From the NCBI GenBank assembly GCA_014526335.1, contig JACTAT010000046.1, forward strand, positions 169,505 to 233,504: a stretch of DNA of 64,000 nt, read 5' to 3'. Made by a program: the position numbers and the translations under genes. The number at the start of each line of letters is the position of its first letter. Positions within the stretch are counted from its first letter, which is position 1. This DNA is from Chrysaora quinquecirrha (taxonomy: Eukaryota; Cnidaria; Scyphozoa; Semaeostomeae; Pelagiidae). The notes beneath the pieces were generated by a model. That model was given only the letters and a program-made list of their open reading frames with translations. It ran no database searches and was not told where the DNA came from. This document shows, piece after piece, positions 36,701 through 47,674 of this stretch.

Positions 36701-39700
36701 CCGCATAATGCGGCAGGAACAGTCGCTCCAAACACATTCTGCTGAACCAAATTAAATTAGTCGAACTTAATTGAATTAAACGTCACTCTTCTCATGCACC
36801 TAATATAAGTAATAGATTCGGTGCATGAGAAGAGCGACGTTTAACTTAGGCCTCATGGATTCTGTTTTCGAGGTTTTTGAGGTTTAGAAGAACATGCCCT
36901 TATTAATTGATGGTTTGGTCAGGGCCTTAAGACCGCGCATGCAAAATTATTAATCTAATCAAACTGAGAAGTCTAAATACAGTTGACATCCGCTATCTCG
37001 AACTCTCAAGGGAAACTGGAATTTGTTCGAGATAGCGAATGTACGAAATAACGGATACCCCATATAAATGTAAAAATTATAGTTTTTAAGTCAGAAAAGG
37101 AACCCCTATTAACATGCAGGGTTACTGATCCCAAATTTCATCAAACAAGTCTGGTATTTTTTTACATAGGAGTCAAATATCATCTGCTTTCATCCCTACT
37201 ATTGGTGAAATTGAGATAATGGCGATGCAGCACATCTCGAAAGAGAACAGCTTCATCTATTGTATACATGGGCAGCATATCACTTAGCTGCTGCCATTCC
37301 CGCTCCGCTAGGCGACCTTATACAAATTTTCAGCCTGTCTCTTTATCCAGTTCAGCAGAAAATTTGGCAAAGTTCGAGAGAAAAGAGCAGGTTTTCCTCC
37401 ATGGGAAATCGAAAATGGTTCGAGACAACGAATGTTCGAGATAACGGGGTTCGAGATAGCGGATGATTTTTCCATACAAACCTTTATACCAAAACGAGGG
37501 GAAATGGAAAATCGTTCGAGACAGCGAATGTTCGAGATAGCGGGCATAAATACCTTTCCTTCAATATAAAAAATGCACCAAGCTGCGTCAATGTTGTGCA
37601 GATGAATACTGCTAGAATCTCAAATCGATCAAATCTACAAAAATAAAATCATATGTCTTCTCTACACAGCTGATAGATCAGGCCATGGTATAACGATCAA
37701 ACATCGTTGGTCAAACATTTGAGATTCCCTTTACAGGCAATGTTTGACCGTTCAGTCAGATCGCAAAACATTGCTTAGTTAACAAGTAGAACTGCTTATA
37801 AAAGGTTTTGGCTGCTTTATAAGATTTTCATATCAACAACTCGATATCATGTGATTTCGAAAAATTTTAATGCTGTCTGACATCATACCGAAATGATCTA
37901 TATACAAACCCAAATGAGTAGTCATCTGTGAATGTTTGCTTTGAAATCCACATTGATAGAAGGCAAGTACATAAACTATGGAAAACAAAATTGGTGAATT
38001 AAAGTTATGAAACAACATTTGCATTGGATACATAACCTGTCCCATGATGATTCAATCTACTGATTGGGAGGTTTTTCTGCTTTAAACCGTGGTTACACGT
38101 CCAACCTTTTTGCTTTTAATGGCAACAAGAAAAGATGAAAACTCGTTGCCAGGGATACATTTTCCAATCAAATGTTCTGCGACCAAAGGAAGCACATTGC
38201 AGAACTTTGATTTATTTTAACTTTTCGCACCATCTTGCAACATCTGTTTGAACTTTTGCAACACCTGGCTTGTTCACAATAACGTCACTGCAGTTTTTTG
38301 CATTGGTGGCACAACACACTAAATTGTTTAGCGAGTTTTCCTTGAAATTATAAGACCCATTCTTCTTGTCATACAAAGTAATTGTTGTAGAACTTCTCTC
38401 GCACATTTTGTAGTAGCAAAACAGAACAGAACATTTTAAGGTGTGTGGCCTTGCCAGAACAGGCCACCTGTGCAGCAAGCAGCTTTAGAGAGTCAAAATG
38501 ATGGTTTTCCAAGGCTGGTAAAACATATTACTAAACAACAAGTATTTTTAAGGACCATGATACTACCATGATGCTACCGTTGCTGAGGCTCCATCCCTGA
38601 CCCCACTAAACTTCCAACACCAAGAGTTATAGCTAAATCCTCAATCCTGGCTGTGATGCTACCATGATTGTTATGGAGCCCCAACCTTACCGAGTTCCTG
38701 AACCACAAGTGAACTGGATAAGACCACAATGTCATAAGAACATCAGCTTCACTGTGCTTTATGCCACAGCTTTACTGCATAGAGTGAGACAAAGCATAGC
38801 AAAACTTACTGTATGAAAAACGGAAGGCTGGGTTTAAACAACACATATTACACTAATGGTGCAAACATGGATAGAATACCAATTTTCCAAAATTATTCAC
38901 ATTATGTACCACAACAGAGGGTGCAGGGGTGGTCTGCAATACACAAAAGTGGATGCCGATGGGAAACACTTAGTAGAGTAAGCATAGGATAAGCACTGTT
39001 ATATAGAATGTTTGGCATTTAGAAGTAAAACAGTAGCTGTTAAAAATTTCTTACCATAGCAAATCAAAGATGGATATATATGAGAAAGCTGTCAGCGCTG
39101 CAAATGAAAATAAGAATTTCACAATATCATCATCTAAATCAATGTGCAAAATTTTGAGACAGCAAAACTAATTTTAAAAACTTGCGCTGAGCATTTTGAA
39201 TACATACCCATGCTATTGCTTGATGTTGCTTGTGCAATCAGCCAGATTGTACAAAAAAGATTTATTGTGAGAATGACAGCCATATTCATTGCCTAAGAAA
39301 AAATAGCAAAAGATGCTTTAGAGCAAAGTCTTTTTCCAGAATGTCTTTTCTTTCGACCTATGTGTCAAAGTCTGAGGGTACAGTCTTTGTCATTTGAGGT
39401 GTGGGATCGCACGCGCATGCATCCACACAAGCCCAAATCAGAAAAATCGCTTGGGGTAAAATTTTACACCTTCAATCATTTTACACGGTCAAATCCCTTA
39501 TAACTTATCTAATTTTTAATCGCTATAAAATCAACATCGTAAGGACTAGAAGCGTAAAAATTTGCCCAAACACTAAAACGAAGGTGTTGAATTGGAATCT
39601 GATGTGGAAATGCTTATGTGAAACAATTTAAAAAATTTTTGAAAAAAGGAGGCCCTTAGTTGAAAAGGTGTATTTAATGTAAAAAAACGTCACAGAACAC

Positions 39701-39914
39701 AACTGGGCTATTTTATCTTGCCGCCATCACTTTCTACTAAAAAAACTAGGGGTTATGCATGCCTTCAAACATCAAATATACATTGTAATATATATTAAAA
39801 TAAATACATTCAAAGCAGGTGAAATGCCATTACCTGTCTCTCAGAGAGTAGTCTGATAAACTCTCTTGTAACTCTTTCAAATGTCGTTTTTCTTGCTTGG
39901 CTAAAATGCTGCAT
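27018..39914 (-). CDS. SLC30A6: ZnT6-type zinc transporter (SLC30A6)
   Basis: Cation diffusion facilitator of the Golgi; ZnT6 is the non-transporting partner that pairs with ZnT5. Exons: 39834-39914 (ATG at 39912-39914), 39208-39292, 39055-39097, 37910-37975, 37554-37634, 35488-35523, 34579-34673, 30594-30642, 30089-30208 (possibly to 30013), 28518-28586, 28032-28076 and 27022-27239. Phases fit throughout. Diagnostic segments are ALTAFSYISIFDLL, FDRFEILAVFICTTLTQLGA, GIAPTLSKYLLPRMNPYG, LEGVLEIRNEHFWNIGFGKV and KITHRLSPFLHQLTIQIYKDD. In the second membrane helix the zinc-site His of active transporters is Ile, as expected for ZnT6. The region of the sixth helix is missing. The last exon either stops at TAA 27018-27020 or splices at the GTAAAA just before it to a tail exon I could not find. 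The 5' exon begins at 39933 after a strong acceptor, so the 5' untranslated region is split. Confidence 0.9.
27355..27905. mobile_element. MITE, GACATGTCGCGCG type, copy 2
   Basis: Ends GGCTCAACTAGGAGACATG and CATGTCTCCTAGTTTAGCC. It has an interior GGCGTGTCTCCCAGGGTGG as in the 1070-1345 copy. It lies in the last ZnT6 intron. Confidence 0.6.
28170..28420. mobile_element. MITE, CCAAACGATCAAACA type, copy 2
   Basis: 251 bp bounded by GGCCCTGGCCAAATGATC and GATCGTTTGTCCAGGGC. The interior has repeated AAACATTG and TTTGACCGT. Confidence 0.75.
28855..29000. repeat. small hairpin repeat GTCGAGTAACTC
   Basis: GTCGAGTAACTCCGCAAGTC at the left is inverted at 28970-28998. A single arm also occurs at 15345-15430. 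Confidence 0.5.
29060..29305 (-). mobile_element. tRNA-derived SINE
   Basis: The minus strand begins GGTGTGGCCGAGTGGTC (A-box), followed by GTGGGTTCGAATCTC (B-box). It then has an unrelated body and an AT-rich 3' end (AAATAAATATTGCTTGC). This is the layout of a SINE with a tRNA-like head of Ser/Leu type. The part near 29185-29200 resembles 8033-8050, which may be a fragment of a relative. Confidence 0.65.
29309..29716. mobile_element. MITE, GGGCCTGTTTACATGGAG type
   Basis: 408 bp with inverted ends GGGCCTGTTTACATGGAGG and its complement, each next to TAA. The interior repeats AGCCCGGTTAGCCGAGCT. It directly abuts the 5' end of the SINE at 29060-29305. The end sequence looks hAT-like from memory. 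Confidence 0.75.
30868..31260. repeat. minisatellite with His/Asp-coding minus strand, copy 1
   Basis: Repeats built from CATGACCATGACGATGATG followed by CATGATTATCACAATGAT, with units that are multiples of three. Because of this, several frames stay open. The minus strand at 31281-30772 reads as a chain of HGHDHCDNHG and HHHHHH units over 169 codons. Confidence 0.85.
31967..32042 (-). repeat. tRNA-like sequence, probably a tRNA pseudogene, copy 1
   Basis: The minus strand reads GTGGCGAACTGGTCTAA, an A-box, and GGAGTTCGATCCCC, a B-box. The ends TACTGTG and CACGGTA can pair as a seven-base acceptor stem. The anticodon and T stems pair poorly, so I do not call a working tRNA. Confidence 0.5.
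32380..32812. repeat. minisatellite with His/Asp-coding minus strand, copy 2
   Basis: Second copy within the tandem duplication, with more repeat units. The minus-strand frame (32833-32333) again reads HGHDHCDNHG units over 166 codons. Confidence 0.85.
33517..33592 (-). repeat. tRNA-like sequence, copy 2 in the tandem duplication
   Basis: Second copy of the tRNA-like segment described at 31967-32042, with one G fewer before the B-box. Same orientation and context. Confidence 0.5.
33719..33784. repeat. (CT)n microsatellite
   Basis: About 33 CT dinucleotides at the end of the second tandem copy. Confidence 0.95.
33938..34375. mobile_element. MITE, CCAAACGATCAAACA type, copy 3
   Basis: 438 bp bounded by GGCCCTGGCCAAACGATC and GATCGTTCGGCCAGGGCC. 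At least eight internal AAACATT/AATGTTT repeats. Confidence 0.75.
34735..35150. mobile_element. MITE, AAGGAAC type (family 3), degraded
   Basis: The left end CACGCTTTTTTATAAAGAAC follows TA. The body matches the other family-3 copies in inverse order (AAAGCTCGAGA, TAGTATAAGTTCTTTAAA). The right terminal repeat is lost. Confidence 0.55.
35640..35745. repeat. hairpin GAAAATATTCGGACC
   Basis: GAAAATATTCGGACCGAAG is inverted about 60 bases later as GAGGTCCGAATATTTTCGG. This is a strong short foldback in a ZnT6 intron. Confidence 0.6.
36220..36850. mobile_element. inverted-repeat element, GCATGAGAAGAGCGACGTTTAA type
   Basis: TTAAACGTCGCTCTTCTCATG at the left is inverted near 36822-36847. Further variants occur in both orientations at about 36290, 36655 and 36778, so the core again recurs inside. 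Confidence 0.6.
36983..37546. mobile_element. element with TTCGAGATAGCG repeats
   Basis: The left end CAGTTGACATCCGCTATCTC follows TA. GTTCGAGATAGCG or GTTCGAGACAACG recurs at least six times. The right part ends eight bases from the splice donor of the ZnT6 exon at 37554-37634. Confidence 0.55.
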
Positions 39915-40984
39915 CTTGATTGAATACACTTTACTGGAAACAAAAATATGAATAATAATAAGATAACATTCTTTTCAAACATACAAGAATTCCTTAATTT
40001 TTGTTGAACCGTTGAAGAATTCTTTAATTTTTGGTATCCATTTTGGAACTTTTTGCACAATCTGTATGTAGGTATCCTATCCATTTGGGGGTACTTTGTA
40101 CCCCACAGAGGCTGACCTGTACCAGGCTGTTAAACTTGTTATGCGCACTGAAGAACTTCGGTGCGTGTGCAATTTTGGATAAAACATTAAAAAACTGTAG
40201 CTCCTATTGTTTGGAAGACAATGACCTTCGGTGCACAGAGTGCAAAGCTTCCAGTCTGGCACCTGCCACCTGTACCCTGTTTTTTTAAGGAACCCCCCTC
40301 CCAAGGGCCTGGCAGCAAACCTCTACATCACTTCATAAATCATAGTCACCAGCTTTGTTGTTATGGTAATTTGACAGTGATTCAATTCAAATTGGGGAGA
40401 AAAGCTGTAAAACTCTAAGTTTCCACAATTCCCGTGACTTTATAGGTAGGTATACCTACATATAAAAGCTATACTCACAAGTTACACAAGAAGCATTCAA
40501 CGTTAATCACTTCAGCATACGGGCCTCTCGAAAACTTTGTTCTCGCTGTGTTCTATGATGCCTTCTTCGTAGCCGTTGCATTGGCCTAAAAATAGTAGGC
40601 TGTAGGTAGTGTAATCACAAGGATCTCTTTTTTCTCTCAATTTCTCGAACTTCAAACCAGTGCAGCTTTGAAAATCTTGATCTGATCACGATGGATGGAT
40701 GCTGGATGGAGGCTACCGTGAAACCAAAATTACAATTTCCTTTCCTCCTTTTTGTGTCCATCTGGGTCATCTGTATTTGATAGATGACAGAGAAACTGGC
40801 CATAAACCATCCGACATTTTGAACCGACTTTGTGACTTGTTGTGGTTGTGCATCTTCTCGGAAGTGACGTCAGAAGGTCCGACTTCCTTTTTGAGCTTCC
40901 ACAAGAGAGGGTGTTTGGCTCTTTACTATTTACCCCACAACAATTTTTTTCCAGAATTCATAATTCAGAATTTAAACCTCAAAC

Positions 40985-41170
40985 AATCAAGACATTGTCA
41001 AACTTTCAAGATTTCCTTGTCAAAAATGCATGTACGTTCGGCCATGTCACAAAACATTTCTTGACATTTTGACAAGAATTTTTTGCGACGTGATCAAACG
41101 GTAAAACATTTCATTCGGCATATACAAATGTTTGACAAACAATGTTTGATCGTTTTGACAGGGCCTTAGT
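40985..41170. mobile_element. MITE fragment, CCAAACGATCAAACA type
   Basis: Keeps the right end GTTTGATCGTTTTGACAGGGCC and internal AAACATT repeats; the left end is lost. Further fragments lie at 26500-26745, 37681-37775 and 41235-41320. Confidence 0.55.
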
Positions 41171-41530
41171 TACAGAAAATCAATGAGAGTCTCGGTGACT
41201 GATCAAATCTTATAAAAGCTTTAGCTTAGGCTTCAGTAAAGTAAAACTATCAAACATTGTTGGTAAAACATTTTAGGTCAGCTTGGCAAGCAATTTCTGA
41301 CCCTTTGGTCACGTTAGAACAACACAATACCAGTCCAGCTTCGCTTTCTGATTGGTGCATTTCTATTCGCTTCGGGTATTCGGGTATACATTCTGCCGAA
41401 GTATTTTGTTTCGACCTGTTTCTGAGCTTTTTATTCTATGAGGCGTGTCAGACGAAAAAAGGTTTTAACTCAATCAGAAATCATTGACTCAAACTCAAGA
41501 AAAGAAGCCTTTGAAATGAAACTATCAGGC

Positions 41531-41814
41531 AGAGGAACTTGCTTTAACGGAAACCTCTTTATAATGGACACCTCCAACGGACGGACACATCCAAACAACG
41601 GACAAATATTTCATCACAAATTTTACAAGATCATTTCTTTGCAAAAGTAACCTCTATTAAACGGACACCTCTCTACAACGGACACTGGACAGTTTTACTG
41701 CTCCAAAACATACATTTTCATAATGAAAACTTCTTCATAACCGACACAGAATGAAGAATTTTTACAGCTCTATACTACGGACACGTGTGGACACCTCAAT
41801 GGTTCGACTGTATT
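41531..41814. mobile_element. MITE remnant with GGACACCTC repeats, TA-CAGT end
   Basis: The interior is made of ACGGACACCTC variants. The right end reads GGTTCGACTGTA, i.e. CAGTCGAACC next to TA, as in Tc1/mariner-type ends. The left terminus is eroded. Confidence 0.5.
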
Positions 41815-42277
41815 GTGACGGCAGGCAGGTCGAGCGGCTAGACACAGAAACATACAGCTTTCTTTTATTAAACTGCGTCTTGTTGAATCGAACTAAACTG
41901 AACTACTACAAAAATATCGAGTTTAATAAGAAGTTACACTGACGAAATTAGAAAAGAAACCAATAAGAAATAAAGAATAACAGGAAAGGGTGAATAAAGA
42001 ACAGAACGAGTGGATAAAGAACAGAAAGGAAAGGGTGGGTAACGAACATAACAGATCAGTTTCCTAAATACAACTATGTAAAATATAAGCTTGAATGAGG
42101 AGAAACTACGTGAGCAGAATGACTAACAAGGAAAACCGAATAAGTGTCAAAGTTCTTGCGAAAAATAAAAACAAGATAAAAAGAAAGAAAGAAATGAACA
42201 GTTGGTAAAACATGAATGAAAGAGGATGATTTAATAGGACAAAAACTACATTGAAATGAATAAGAGAAAAGGGGAGT

Positions 42278-42589
42278 TGGGCCCCCCGATAGGCACTGTC
42301 AACCACGCAAAAAACGCCAAATTTTAGCTCTTTTCACGCAATAAAGCCAAAAAATGAAATGCCAAAACGTTTTATGAGGGTCATGAACAGTTCATGAACA
42401 AACCGATTTCACGTATTCACACATACAAAAAGACATTTTTCACGTAATAACGCCTTAATTAAAAATGGCTTTTCACGCTGAACGCAGAAACCTCTAATCA
42501 CGTATTCACGCACAAAATTTAGCCTTTTCACGCAATACCGCTCAAAAATGCTCCATAACGCATCACGCCAAACCCATCGGGAGGCCCAG
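42278..42589. mobile_element. MITE, GGGCCCCCCGATAGG type
   Basis: 312 bp with ends TGGGCCCCCCGATAGG and CCATCGGGAGGCCCA. The interior repeats CACGCAATA and CGTATTCACGC. A second copy starts at 63836 and runs off the window. Confidence 0.7.
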
Positions 42590-42952
42590 GTGTTGTGGTG
42601 ACAGTGTTATAACTAATAAGCCAGTAAACCATCTGTATGTATGTCCAAAAAAATGGCATGAAACATTCGCTTAAACATGATTATAAGGAAAAAAAACAAC
42701 AGGGAAATTATTATTAAAATACAGGAACATACTTGTACTTCCGAAAACAAAAAGGATAGAATTATACGAAGTAGTTCTGGTTTCTCTTCCGTGAAATTTA
42801 ATTAATTCAACGAACAAAAATCTTCCATGTATCACCGTTTGAAATTGTGCCTTGGTAGTCATCGCATTCCCAACGACGTCCCTTTGTGAACGGAACAATC
42901 CAATGGGACTTGGCAATAAGGAATTGTCATCTGCCATCTTGTCATAAGACCC

Positions 42953-43867
42953 ACAGGGATCAGTCATTTATAACTCTGGGTACCAGAAAAATCGGGCGGG
43001 TTAGAATTGGTGGGGGTATGAAAACTAGTCAAAGGAAATAGGGGGGTATGAAAAACCTTTGGCAAGTTTTGAGGGGGTATGAAGTTTTTCAAATTTATTG
43101 TCTGGAGAAAATCAACTCAATGAGATGCAAATGTCTATTGATCATTAAAATTTTTTGAGATGTCATGTCTTTGATACTTGTGACCATTATATGTAATTTA
43201 AATTAACAAAATTCAGAGATTTTTCTTTGCTTTGAGTTTTCCAAAGTTATTTTCTTCTTTGCTGCATCCTTTTTAGCATTAGTAGCAGATGTTTTTGCAA
43301 GAATAGTTTCAAGTTTTTTAGCAACATCCGAGGCCTTCCTGAGGCTTCCATCATGGTCTGCAAATAAACCTTTTTCAAGGAGAAAATTAATCCCTCGAAG
43401 ATGGAACTTTGGTAGCAGTTTGTCAAAATTCTCTGGACTCAGCATATCTATTTCAAGGACAAACTGGCTTTCTCCATTTCGATGTGATTTGCATATGATG
43501 CACCATCTTTGCAGAACTGTGCAGAACATCACATGCACTTTTAAGAAGCCTCTGTTTCTTTTCTTTCTCCGACTTAGTAGCATTTGCTTTTTTTCTCTTC
43601 AAGGTACTTTTTTTAAACGAGGAAAATAAGTATTTTGCAGCTTCAGGTTAATCTCACCTGCAACACTTGCAAGTTTATTAATGACAGGAATTAAATCTTC
43701 TATGATGTGGGCATAAATGATGGCTACTGGGGCATGAAATTTTTGACCAGTTTTTCAGTGGGGTATGATATTTTTAGAGAAAATTGAAAGGGGTGTGAAA
43801 ACTATTGACCACTTTAGGAAATCTAACCCGCCCCGGTACCCAGAGTTATAAATGACTGACCCCTAAC
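42953..43867. mobile_element. inverted-repeat element inserted in exon 4 of copy A
   Basis: About 0.91 kb bounded by inverted repeats of about 30 bases that read inward as GTCAGTCATTTATAACTCTG then GGTACC, followed by a shared GGGCGGGTTAGA. The left end directly joins a broken exon-4 sequence; the right end joins the intron end of the pseudogene. Subterminal regions repeat motifs such as GGGGGTATGAA. It carries one open frame (43203-43583). The superfamily is unclear because the flanking target was deleted. Confidence 0.7.
43203..43583 (-). CDS. open reading frame inside inverted-repeat element, unknown protein
   Basis: A 126-residue frame from ATG at 43581-43583 to a stop at 43203, wholly inside the element that broke copy A. 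The centre reads like genuine protein (LSPENFDKLLPKFHLRGINF, then LLEKGLFADHDGSLRKASDV). The C-terminus is lysine- and alanine-rich and probably helical. It does not resemble a transposase I know. It may be a gene fragment captured by the element or the end of its own protein. I do not recognise a family. Confidence 0.35.
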   Translation of the reverse strand: MLLSRRKKRNRGFLKVHVMFCTVLQRWCIICKSHRNGESQFVLEIDMLSPENFDKLLPKFHLRGINFLLEKGLFADHDGSLRKASDVAKKLETILAKTSATNAKKDAAKKKITLENSKQRKISEFC

Positions 43868-44149
43868 AAGACAGAACAAAATTTTAAGTGAGGTATTTCA
43901 CAAGCTTTCGTTATCTAGGCCAATAGCCCCAATTGGGAGGTTAATCTAGGAGACCTTCGCCAAAAAAATGATCGCGATCTCTAAAATCCGAGAAGATCAT
44001 GTCAATCCTTCTTAATCTCTAAGCCTACAGTTACATAAGCTACAATCTATGACAAAATTTTTGAGACAAATGAAGCAATTCTGATATCCAACCCCTTCCC
44101 CTTTTATCATCATTGAAGCACATAATCAACATAAGAATTGGAAAGGGGA

Positions 44150-44500
44150 CCCGGGGGGGTAACTCCCATATGTAAGGGTACGGGATGTGCCATTTTTTGA
44201 GGTACCTTTTCAAGGGTGGAAAATAAATTTTGGGGGGTCTAATTTGCTTAAATTACAAACTTGGGGGTATCATTATTGCTAAGATGATCAATTTTGATAA
44301 AGTCACAATAACTGTCAAATAAATTTCAGCTGTATAATTCTAAAAAAATGACTTTTGAATATTTCTATGCATAATATTCATATTTCTTTGTGAACTTTGG
44401 GGTATACTATTAAGAATTTTCATAAATTTTGGGGTCTGATTTTTCTTACGAAAGTGGCACACCCCCGTCACTGCTCTATTGAAGTTACCCCCGGGAAAGG
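44150..44500. mobile_element. MITE, CCCGGGGG / GTAACT type
   Basis: About 350 bp with inverted ends CCCGGGGGGGTAACTCC and GAAGTTACCCCCGGG, and an inner GGATGTGCCA matched by TGGCACACCC. It is related in plan to 1405-1855. Confidence 0.6.
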
Positions 44501-45212
44501 GGATGTTTCCATGTCTCGCCAATCATATTTTTCTCAGTTTATTTTGTCAAGATCGTAACGATTTTCCTCATCCATTCTTCTCGCATCCTTATACGCATGA
44601 ATATGAGCAACCTTTAAATGGATGGAGGTACACATACATAGGGGTTACTTAACTGCCCTCTCTCCGACGTGATTAAACAAAAAAATTTGCTTGCTCTTGT
44701 TTCAACCCTTTAGAGCATGCACAGCTGCTTCCGATCTTGTGTTTAAAACCAATACTCCTTTTTGATTTTGTAAATTTCAACATAAAGTTTTACTGGAGAT
44801 AAATTCGGTATCTTTTTCAGTTGTTGGAAGCTAACTTGTCTCTAACCCCCCGTTACCCTCACCCGCTCACTTGCCAAAAGTGGGCCCCACCTTCGAGATA
44901 TTGATAAATACTTGATAAGAAAGTAATTTTTACCTCCATCAGTTGACATGTCACAGTATACTTTTCTTGGCTGATCAATGTCTACCCAATATTCTCCATC
45001 GTCTGCTTGAGGTTTCGCCATTTTAATGTGTCGGCAGGATTTGCCGGAATTGCAAAAACTTCTTCCAACTAAAGGCTGTGAAATCGTGAAGAAAAAAGTT
45101 TGAATTAAATGCAGCATTTTTGCTCCACTAATGGATGGTGCGAGAGTTGATTTTTTTAAAATTTACGGGTAGGTGTTTTTAGGACAATGCACTTTGTTCG
45201 ACCATAATGGCA

Positions 45213-45507
45213 TTACAATCATTTTTTATAAGAAACCGCTTATAAGAAACTATATATGTCTTTTTTCTAAAAGATCAAGAAACTTTAAATTCAGCATTCT
45301 ACTTAACTGATATGCTTACGTAAAACAATCTCCAAAAACCATCATACTTAGGGTCAATTCCGGAAAATGTCCATATTTTTTGACTGCTAGAACATGATCC
45401 TTCACGTTTCTAAGTTAAGAAACTCTGCAAGAAACTTTTACACCAATTGTGCTCAAAGTTAAGAAACCCTATGGCTCAGGGCATAGTTTCTTATAGAAAA
45501 AATGAGT
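45213..45507. mobile_element. MITE, TATAAGAAA type, in intron 2 of copy A
   Basis: About 295 bp with inverted ends CATTTTTTATAAGAAAC and GTTTCTTATAGAAAAAATGA. A partial copy (61365-61493) sits in the same intron of copy C, so the insertion predates the inverted duplication. Confidence 0.7.
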
Positions 45508-46490
45508 GCATTTACCCATCTAGATAAAAATAGTATACTGTTGCTGTCTGTTATTTGAACCCGTCAAAACAACATAATACGAGTGACTACCGCTTTTCAT
45601 TCTTTCACACGAAAGAGTTCGGTTTTCCGCTGTAACATTAGCGTTTTACGTTTTACCCCTTAGAGGTTGGGTTTTTCTCCGTTTTTCCCTTCTGTTCCAA
45701 AAGTAGCGCGTTCCATAAGTAGCGCTCTTCTGCTCTTAGGCGTGCCAGCTAATTGAGAACGTTTCGACGATGAATGTTTTGAAAATTTCAAAACTGAAAG
45801 AGGTTGTGCTTATTTGTAACATTGAAATACACGTGTTTTAATAAGCAACTTGACTTTTGTCCAGCCCTCAAAGTTGCTAAACATTTTAGACATTTCAGCC
45901 CTCAAAGTTGCTTAAAAGTTGCTCAGCATTTTTTGCAACCACCTTTGACTCGCAGGTCAAAATCTTCAACTGTTAGGCCTAGGTCCACAACACGAAATTT
46001 GGGAGATAGTAAGTGGGAAAACATTGGCTAGAGAACTTCAACATGCAAAACAGAAGAAAAAACAATTTCCTAACAAGAATATAGCGTATAAGCTTGATTG
46101 TTTGACTTGTTAGTTGCTTACAGTAATTCAATTAAGCCCCCAAGTTGCATAATGTTAAGGTCAGTTCAGCCATAGTTGCTTATTGAGCGGTTGCTTATAA
46201 AAAAAGCAAACTAATAAAAGGTACGATGACAGTTTGAAAGCGCTTAGAAGCATGGATAACTTTCCTACCTGGTTTAATTGGTGCAAAGAATCTTTCAATT
46301 GTGCAATCTCGCTTCTCAAATCTTCTGCAACTTTATGTAAGGTGCCGTTGCATCCTGTTTGACTTTGGTTGGACAAGGTTAATGTCTGGATTGCTTTCAC
46401 AAGATAAAGTCATTTTGATTGCTCCACATTTTACTGAAAAAAAAATCATGATATATCACTCAGAAACATGATTCTGGGTGAAAGCGGGTA

Positions 46491-46712
46491 ATTTATGTGC
46501 AGTACAGTGGAGGGTGTGCAGTACAGTGGAGGATATTCAGTACAGTGGAGGGATACCATCAGTACTGTGGAGGGTTTTCAGTATTGACTGTACTGTACTG
46601 ATGATATCCCTCCACTATACTGAATGCCCTCCGCCGTACTAATGATATCCCTCCACCGTACTGATGATGACCCTCCACTGTGCTGAATATCCTGCACTGT
46701 ACTGCATACCTT
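46491..46712. repeat. palindromic GTACTGATGATATCC block, intron 1 of copy A
   Basis: Built from 20-25 bp units of GCAGTACAGTGGAGGATATT in one direction, switching near 46580 to the complement. The whole can fold into one hairpin. Confidence 0.8.
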
Positions 46713-47674
46713 AATCGGGGTGGGTTGTAATAGCGCTAATGGGAGGCAAGGAGGACTACAGCAAATCCATCAGCAATAGCAAGCCCCCAGTTCGTAGGTA
46801 GGCCATTGTTCAAGGGGTGATGAACTCCTTCAAAATCTCGTACACACATGCGTGAAAACCTTTTGTTTTCACGAAAATTCCTTGAAGATCCTTTTGCTTT
46901 AGTTATAATCTCCTACGCCTTTTCGTAGAGTGAAATGCTTCTCGCCATTGTTAACGGATTCTTTGCCCAACATTTGGCCCGAACATGACTACTGTATGAC
47001 GCGAACATGGACTTGCCCAAGTCGTCTTTGGTAAAATGAGGAGTCTCTTCATTTTATCACAGACGACTTGGGCAAGCCCAGCCCAGCCAAAAAAAGCTGT
47101 TTTTTGAAGATTATTTTTGACTAAAGGGGGCTGCAGCCCTCCCATCCCCCTTATAAGCTTGTGGCAGAAACACCACGACGCAAAACAGAATTCAACTATG
47201 TTTATATAACTACTACCAACGTGGCTTCTTCATTTGTTTCGTTTAAAAAATGTAGTAATATTATGCTCCCCGGCAGAATATCCTTTTCATTACTCTGGAT
47301 GCAGATGCAAGGAGTGCCGGAAATTTGCCCCCCCCCCTGGCTCCCGTAACCCAAAAAACCGTAATTTATGGAAATATAATGTTTAATATAACCTGTGCGT
47401 ATACTGCAGCAAGCAATCAGAGCTATGAAAATCAGCTGAGCGGTTGCTCGCATCTTTGCTTCCACGAAGTTATTCGAAAGACCAGATAACTTTTCACAAT
47501 CGAAATTATCAAAGCAAGTTGCTCGTTTGAGTTTTTTCAACAGCTGAAACCTTTCAAGTATGTTTTTATCTTCCGGGTTTTGTAATTTAATCATAGTCTT
47601 TAATCATAGTCTCATGTTCCTTTTCCTCTCCAACTCATCTCGACTCACAACATCCCGGGGGATAGACTAACCCA

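Larger units (their letters stand above)
39934..42277. other. region upstream of ZnT6
   Basis: The promoter and 5' untranslated exon of the zinc transporter are expected here. Visible are the MITE fragments at 40985-41170 and 41235-41320, a GATTGGTG-type repeat, and the GGACACCTC element. Frames at 40031-41070 have no recognisable protein. Confidence 0.4.
42807..47453 (-). pseudogene. fibrinogen-like secreted protein, copy A (broken)
   Basis: Four-exon gene homologous to copy C. Exon 1 at 47393-47453 has an intact signal peptide (MRATAQLIFIALIACC). Exon 2 at 46269-46433 has a net 4-base insertion relative to C, which shifts the frame between the conserved MTLSCE start and the coiled-coil part. 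Exon 3 at 44934-45075 is intact (SFCNSGKSCRHIKMAK, VYCDMSTDG). Exon 4 has lost its first 300 or so bases, where an inverted-repeat element now sits (about 42953-43867). The remnant at 42807-42956 keeps GSYDKMADDNSLL, then a second internal deletion that shifts frame, then the shifted end with a TGA. Two frameshifts and a large deletion make this a clear pseudogene. Its flanks match those of copy C in inverted orientation. Confidence 0.85.

Noticed and set aside
40031..41072. Cluster of overlapping frames upstream of ZnT6
   Set aside because: No recognisable protein, no splice pattern, and part of the region is a mobile-element fragment.
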